Source of the DNA: an uncultured Paraprevotella sp. | Lineage (GTDB): Bacteria; Bacteroidota; Bacteroidia; Bacteroidales; Bacteroidaceae | Reading direction: 5' to 3' | Length of the DNA: 64,000 nucleotides | NCBI GenBank assembly: GCA_944320765.1 | Contig: CALUIS010000001.1 | Location: 179,696-243,695, forward strand | Shown: positions 60,661 to 64,000 of the stretch, piece after piece | How positions within the stretch are numbered: position 1 is the first letter of the stretch | Layout of the letters: each line of letters begins with the position of its first letter | Position numbers and translations under genes: made by a program | Notes under the pieces: model-generated | Database searches by the model: none | Told to the model about the DNA's origin: nothing | The model's input: the letters and a program-made list of their open reading frames with translations, nothing else

Positions 60661-61717
60661 AACCTGTGATATTTTCGTTAAACGATTCTTGTTGGTTTTG
60701 CAGGAACTCCACTTCAACGGGCAGGACGTGGAGGCCCGCTCTCGCTTCCTCGCTCAAGCCATCGAGTTCCTGCAGGCGGACGGCATCTTTTTCCGTCGTC
60801 ACAATCAGCTTGGGAGCGGGAAGCCCGGCGTATGTCTCGTTGATGAGTGCCGTGTCCGCAGGGGAGAAATAGTGATGGTCGCCGAAAGCGAGTTGGGTGA
60901 TGGGCGCGCCGTAGCGTTCCAGGTCCATTCTCATCTGCTCAGGAGAGGCGATGCCCGTGAGGAGCAGGATGTGCTCGTCCGGGCGCAAGGATTCGACCGG
61001 GCGTTCTCCTTCGCCGAAGAGCTGCCTGAGGCAGCCGTATCTCAGTGTGGAGAAGAAAAGCTTCTGGTAGGGGAAAAGCTTCAGGGCCTTGCTGATGACC
61101 CTGAACCCCATGGGCTTGATGTCCGGCGGGCATTTGGTCACGATGACGATGCCGGCACGGCTTTTTCCTTCTTCCGGCTCGCGCAGGCGTCCGGCCGGCA
61201 AGAGCTTGTCATCGCAGATCATACGGTGATAGTCTATCAGGAGTATGTTGATGCCCGGCTTCACGTAGCGGTGCTGGAACGCGTCGTCCAAAAGGATGAC
61301 TTCCGTGCCTGGGGCGGTTTGCTCGTCGCACAGCCGTTCGATTCCCCGTCGGCGGTTTTTGTCTACGGCCACATAGATGTCGGGAAACTTTTGTTTCATC
61401 TGATATGGCTCGTCGCCGATGGCGGACATGGGCGTTTCAGCCCCGGCGAGGATGAAACCTTTCGATTTGCGCTTGTATCCTCTGCTCAGTACGGCCACTT
61501 TGTATTTCTGCTGTAGCAGGCGGATGAGGTATTCGGTGTGGGGGGTCTTTCCCGTTCCGCCCACGGTGATGTTGCCCACGGAGATGACGGGGATGTCGTA
61601 GCTCCGCGACTTGAGGATGCCCGTTTCAAACATCTCGTTGCGGATTCTCACTCCGATGCCGTAAAGCCAGGCTACCGGCAACAGCCATTCGTTGATTTTG
61701 ATCAAGTCTCCCTCCAT
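60554..61717 (-). CDS. lpxK: Tetraacyldisaccharide 4'-kinase
   Basis: This 387-residue protein has the P-loop [18 protein letters not shown], then [42 protein letters not shown] and [11 protein letters not shown], all LpxK landmarks. It phosphorylates the lipid A disaccharide precursor at the inner membrane. The normal C-terminus appears to be near [11 protein letters not shown]. The frame then runs on for 27 low-complexity residues ([15 protein letters not shown]) through the punA start to a stop at 60554, so the tail may be a run-on extension. It begins 12 bp after the sppA stop. Confidence 0.93.
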   Translation of the reverse strand: MEGDLIKINEWLLPVAWLYGIGVRIRNEMFETGILKSRSYDIPVISVGNITVGGTGKTPHTEYLIRLLQQKYKVAVLSRGYKRKSKGFILAGAETPMSAIGDEPYQMKQKFPDIYVAVDKNRRRGIERLCDEQTAPGTEVILLDDAFQHRYVKPGINILLIDYHRMICDDKLLPAGRLREPEEGKSRAGIVIVTKCPPDIKPMGFRVISKALKLFPYQKLFFSTLRYGCLRQLFGEGERPVESLRPDEHILLLTGIASPEQMRMDLERYGAPITQLAFGDHHYFSPADTALINETYAGLPAPKLIVTTEKDAVRLQELDGLSEEARAGLHVLPVEVEFLQNQQESFNENITGYVFKNSRNSILAQKQNDHQSRNGHHPRHRAGQTGR

Positions 61718-61729
61718 GTTGGTTTCCTC

Positions 61730-63493
61730 TCAGTTGGTAAAGTTGGGTGCATACGGTATCCGGGCTTGCAGGCCTTTCCATTCGCGGACCTGCATAAGGG
61801 TCGTCATCGGGGCGTAATAGGCTCCGAATGCTTCTTGCAGGCAGGTGTTCAGATAATCCTTTTTCCGGTTGTCCATCAGGTTCTCATACCAAGGGGCCGG
61901 AGTGGGGGCGTATTCCGTATGATAGTCTTTGAGGCCGGCTATCGAGGCCGCCCTCCTTATCGCGGCTTGCAGGCCGCCGTTTTCATCGACCAAGCCGTTC
62001 TTCAGGGCCTGCCTTCCGGTCCATACCCGTCCTTCGGCCAGTTGCTCCACTTCGTGGAGGGGCATTTTGCGGCCTTCTTTTACCCGTTCGGTGAACAGCC
62101 GGTAGCCTCTTTGGATATAACCTTGCATCATTTGTGCCTCTGCGGGGTTGAACGGACGGGACAGGTCCCCAAAATCGGCGTGCCGGTTTGTCTTCACGAC
62201 ATCGAAGTGCAGGCCGAGTTTATCGCCGAGCAATTGGCTGGCATCCGGAATCATCCCGAAGATGCCGATGCTGCCTGTCAATGTCGTGGGATCGGCTACG
62301 ATATAATCCGCCGCGCAGGAGATGTAATATCCTCCCGAAGCGGCCATCCCGCCCATGGAAACTACTACGGGCTTAGCCTCGCGGAGGAGCTTTACTTCGT
62401 GCCAGATTTGTTCGGAGGCATATGCGCTGCCTCCCCCGGAGTTGACACGGAGGACGACGGCTTTGACGGTCTCGTCCTTCCGTAGCTTTTTCAGGTCGCG
62501 GCATACGGCCTCTGCATTGATGATGCTGCTGTTCCAGTAGTCGGTGGCCCGGTCCACGATATCGCCGTAGGCATAATAGACAACGATTTTCTCCCCTTTC
62601 CCGTAAGATGGGGGGACGGCGGCCATTTCATTGACCGTCACAAGCGGGAGCTTGCCTTTCCTTTTCCCGCTTTTGTCTTGTAGCATCCGGCTTACGCCGT
62701 CAATATAGCACAATGTGTCTACCATGCCGTTTCTGACAAGTTCTTCTGCCGGACGGAATGTGGTCAAACTGTCGGCATAAGCGTTGAGACGGTCTACGCT
62801 GAGAGCGCGGGCCTCGGACACGTCGTAGAGCATGGTTTGCCAGATGTCGTTCAGATAAGAACTGACCTGCTCGCGGTTGGCTTCGCTCATACGGGTGGAA
62901 TTGAATGGCTCCACTGCGGATTTGTAGCTGCCCACCTTGAATATTTGCATCCTGACCCCAAGCTTTTCCAGCAAGTCTTTATAGAATATGGGCTGTGAAG
63001 CCATGCCGCACCAATTCACTTGTCCTTGCGGGTTGAGGATAAGCCGGTCCGCCACGCTACAGATGTAGTAGCAGCTTTGGGTGTAGTTGTCCCCGTAGGC
63101 GATGATGAATTTTCCGCTGGTTTTGAAATCTTTCAGGGTTTCCCTGATTTCGCGGGCCATGGCAGGCGTGACGCCGAAAAGGTCCTGTGCTTCTATGTAG
63201 ATACCTTCTATGTCGGGGTGTTCCTTGGCTTTTTGTATGGCTGTCAGGATGTTTTTCAAGCTTAATTCCGTATAGCTGCTTCCGAAAAGTTCGCTGAGCG
63301 GGTCTTCCGGCACATCTTCCTGAAGCTCGCCGTTCAGTGTCAGTCGGAGTATGGAATGGGATGGGATGGCCGGGGAAGTGTTTTCTGTGGCCAGAATGCC
63401 GGCAATGGAAAGGATGCCCAATATAAGAAAGGCGGTTCCGGCAAGGAACAAGCCGAAGAGGGTGGCCAAAGTATATTTAACGAAATCTTTCAT
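61730..63493 (-). CDS. sppA: Signal peptide peptidase SppA, 67K type
   Basis: From ATG 63493 (MKDFVKYTLATLFGLFLAG) the product has 587 residues; ATGs further upstream (63511, 63565) would add non-hydrophobic sequence before the membrane helix. The N-terminal helix anchors it in the inner membrane. The catalytic Lys is in FKVGSYKSAVEPFNS and the Ser in SMGGMAASGGYYIS, with the two tandem crotonase-like halves of the long form. It degrades cleaved signal peptides. It heads the operon sppA-lpxK-punA-thiL. Confidence 0.94.
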   Translation of the reverse strand: MKDFVKYTLATLFGLFLAGTAFLILGILSIAGILATENTSPAIPSHSILRLTLNGELQEDVPEDPLSELFGSSYTELSLKNILTAIQKAKEHPDIEGIYIEAQDLFGVTPAMAREIRETLKDFKTSGKFIIAYGDNYTQSCYYICSVADRLILNPQGQVNWCGMASQPIFYKDLLEKLGVRMQIFKVGSYKSAVEPFNSTRMSEANREQVSSYLNDIWQTMLYDVSEARALSVDRLNAYADSLTTFRPAEELVRNGMVDTLCYIDGVSRMLQDKSGKRKGKLPLVTVNEMAAVPPSYGKGEKIVVYYAYGDIVDRATDYWNSSIINAEAVCRDLKKLRKDETVKAVVLRVNSGGGSAYASEQIWHEVKLLREAKPVVVSMGGMAASGGYYISCAADYIVADPTTLTGSIGIFGMIPDASQLLGDKLGLHFDVVKTNRHADFGDLSRPFNPAEAQMMQGYIQRGYRLFTERVKEGRKMPLHEVEQLAEGRVWTGRQALKNGLVDENGGLQAAIRRAASIAGLKDYHTEYAPTPAPWYENLMDNRKKDYLNTCLQEAFGAYYAPMTTLMQVREWKGLQARIPYAPNFTN

Positions 63494-63528
63494 GCGTTGC
63501 GGTCTAAGCATAAATATACATATTGCTA

Positions 63529-63536
63529 CAAATATA
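63529..63536 (-). promoter_or_regulatory. -7 box for the sppA-lpxK-punA-thiL operon
   Basis: TATATTTG on the minus strand matches TAnnTTTG, 35 bp before the sppA ATG. The -33 position is not conserved. Confidence 0.45.
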
Positions 63537-63597
63537 CGATAATGTATGTGAATGAGCGGCATCACAGTCTTTAATAATGCTTAAACTGGAGGTAAAA

Positions 63598-63666
63598 ATG
63601 AAAGGGCGTGGACTTTTGGGAGGGACTGCGGATGTTTTGCTTCCTTCTACACCTTATTATATATAG
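63598..63666 (+). CDS. Possible 22-residue leader-like peptide
   Basis: ATG 63598 is preceded by a strong GGAGGT four bases upstream and reads MKGRGLLGGTADVLLPSTPY, stopping at TAG 63664. A strong Shine-Dalgarno is unusual for this group. No promoter is seen for it and there is no homology to cite, so it may be chance. The rest of 63494-63818 shows no gene. Confidence 0.2.
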   Translation: MKGRGLLGGTADVLLPSTPYYI

Positions 63667-63818
63667 AGCCTCATGGCGTTGGCGGGAGGGGCGTGGCATG
63701 TCTTGCCAAGTCCTTTTCTTGCTTCCGTTGTTGTTTCTCGTTCCAGGATTCCGGTTTCGTGCATTTTTTTTTGGAAGCTTCCCGTGTAATGTTAAAAGTA
63801 TGTTTTACAGCAGTTTTC

Positions 63819-63849
63819 TTGCATGTTTTGGAGGAGTTTTGTATCTTTG
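63819..63849 (+). promoter_or_regulatory. Upstream member (P1) of a tandem promoter pair
   Basis: TTGC (63819-63822), 19 bp, TATCTTTG (63842-63849). It lies 59 bp upstream of an even better promoter in the same orientation, an arrangement typical of rRNA operons. Confidence 0.6.
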
Positions 63850-63883
63850 AAAACTTTTCCGCTTGAAAAAAGTCTGCGAAAAG

Positions 63884-63915
63884 TTTGGTGGTAACGCAAA
63901 AAGGGCGTACCTTTG
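63884..63915 (+). promoter_or_regulatory. Downstream member (P2) of a tandem promoter pair
   Basis: TTTG (63884-63887), 20 bp, TACCTTTG (63908-63915). The start would be near 63922. The sequence just downstream reads as an rRNA leader. Confidence 0.65.
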
Positions 63916-64000
63916 CACTCGCCTTCGGGGACGACCCGGGGCGGATGAAAGAGTTCATTGATAGACTTACATAGACAGCAGCAAAGAGACAGAGAACAGA
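63916..64000 (+). other. Probable rRNA operon leader (16S gene beyond the window)
   Basis: After P2 comes CACTCGCCTTCGGGGACGA, then GAGTTCATTGATAGACTTAC (63951-63970) and an A/G-rich ACAGCAGCAAAGAGACAGAG. Leaders upstream of 16S genes in Bacteroidales have this style (GTTCTTTGA...ACTTACATA). No mature rRNA sequence is reached. The call rests on resemblance from memory and on the tandem promoters. Confidence 0.5.

Noticed and set aside
1..64000. CRISPR arrays, tRNA genes, insertion sequences, phage or plasmid genes
   Set aside because: I looked for regular short repeats with spacers, cloverleaf-like sequences, transposase/integrase motifs and terminal repeats and recognised none. A dedicated tRNA/ncRNA scan could still find something I cannot see by eye.

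Overview
The window is a chromosomal segment of a Bacteroidota organism, most likely order Bacteroidales. The evidence is the promoter signature TAnnTTTG with a TTTG-like box about 19 bp upstream, seen repeatedly; TonB-dependent outer-membrane proteins; a lipid A pathway (lpxL, lpxK); Bacteroidales-style neighbourhoods such as sppA-lpxK-punA-thiL and pdxB..acpP-fabF-rnc; a long-form IspG; and a secreted glycosidase ending in a Por-type sorting-like tail. Coding DNA is visibly G+C rich for the order. I cannot name a genus from sequence alone. No CRISPR array, insertion sequence, integrase or complete rRNA was recognised.

Layout. 1-9.8 kb: a truncated outer-membrane beta-barrel gene, a lipocalin-like secreted protein, a membrane-anchored HTH regulator behind a Na/Pi transporter, a two-domain nucleoside kinase, and a CDF metal transporter with an SDR enzyme. 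9.9-18.3 kb, plus strand: housekeeping genes rnr, rpoN, a PAP2-type membrane phosphatase, purE, ispG and cysS. 18.5-25.7 kb, minus strand: a TonB receptor, a beta-helix lipoprotein and a calcineurin-like phosphatase that look like one nutrient-uptake unit, then an AAA-ATPase/nuclease-like protein followed by a previously unlisted 42-residue gene and a strong terminator. 25.8-32.5 kb: xylB, xylA and a 1231-residue GH30 enzyme. 32.7-42.0 kb: a Crp-like regulator, then cell-envelope and lipid genes (DUF3108, Ig-like lipoprotein, GH3, rnc, fabF, acpP, pdxB).

42.1-58.7 kb is a surface-glycan region. A five-gene plus-strand operon (lpxL, glf, a glycosyltransferase, a Kdo-kinase-like protein and a galactofuranosyltransferase-like protein) is followed by two divergent glycosyltransferase operons. 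Between these lies a 204-bp segment bounded by perfect 23-bp inverted repeats. It contains one near-perfect Bacteroidales promoter (TTTG-N19-TACTTTTG) that currently faces the minus-strand operon (GT90, GT8, a double-GT2 fusion). Inversion would point it at the plus-strand operon (GT11 fucosyltransferase, GT2, GT8, RgpF/HAD fusion). This looks like an either/or phase switch between two glycosyltransferase sets and is the most interesting thing in the window.

The second unusual signal is a roughly 460-bp non-coding element present twice (33.37-33.83 kb and 46.70-47.16 kb). Both copies have the same orientation, sit between convergent genes, and have landmarks at almost identical offsets although the middle has diverged. 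58.7-63.5 kb is the sppA-lpxK-punA-thiL operon, with a 107-bp out-of-frame overlap of lpxK and punA. The last 180 bp hold tandem strong promoters and what looks like the leader of an rRNA operon that starts beyond the window.
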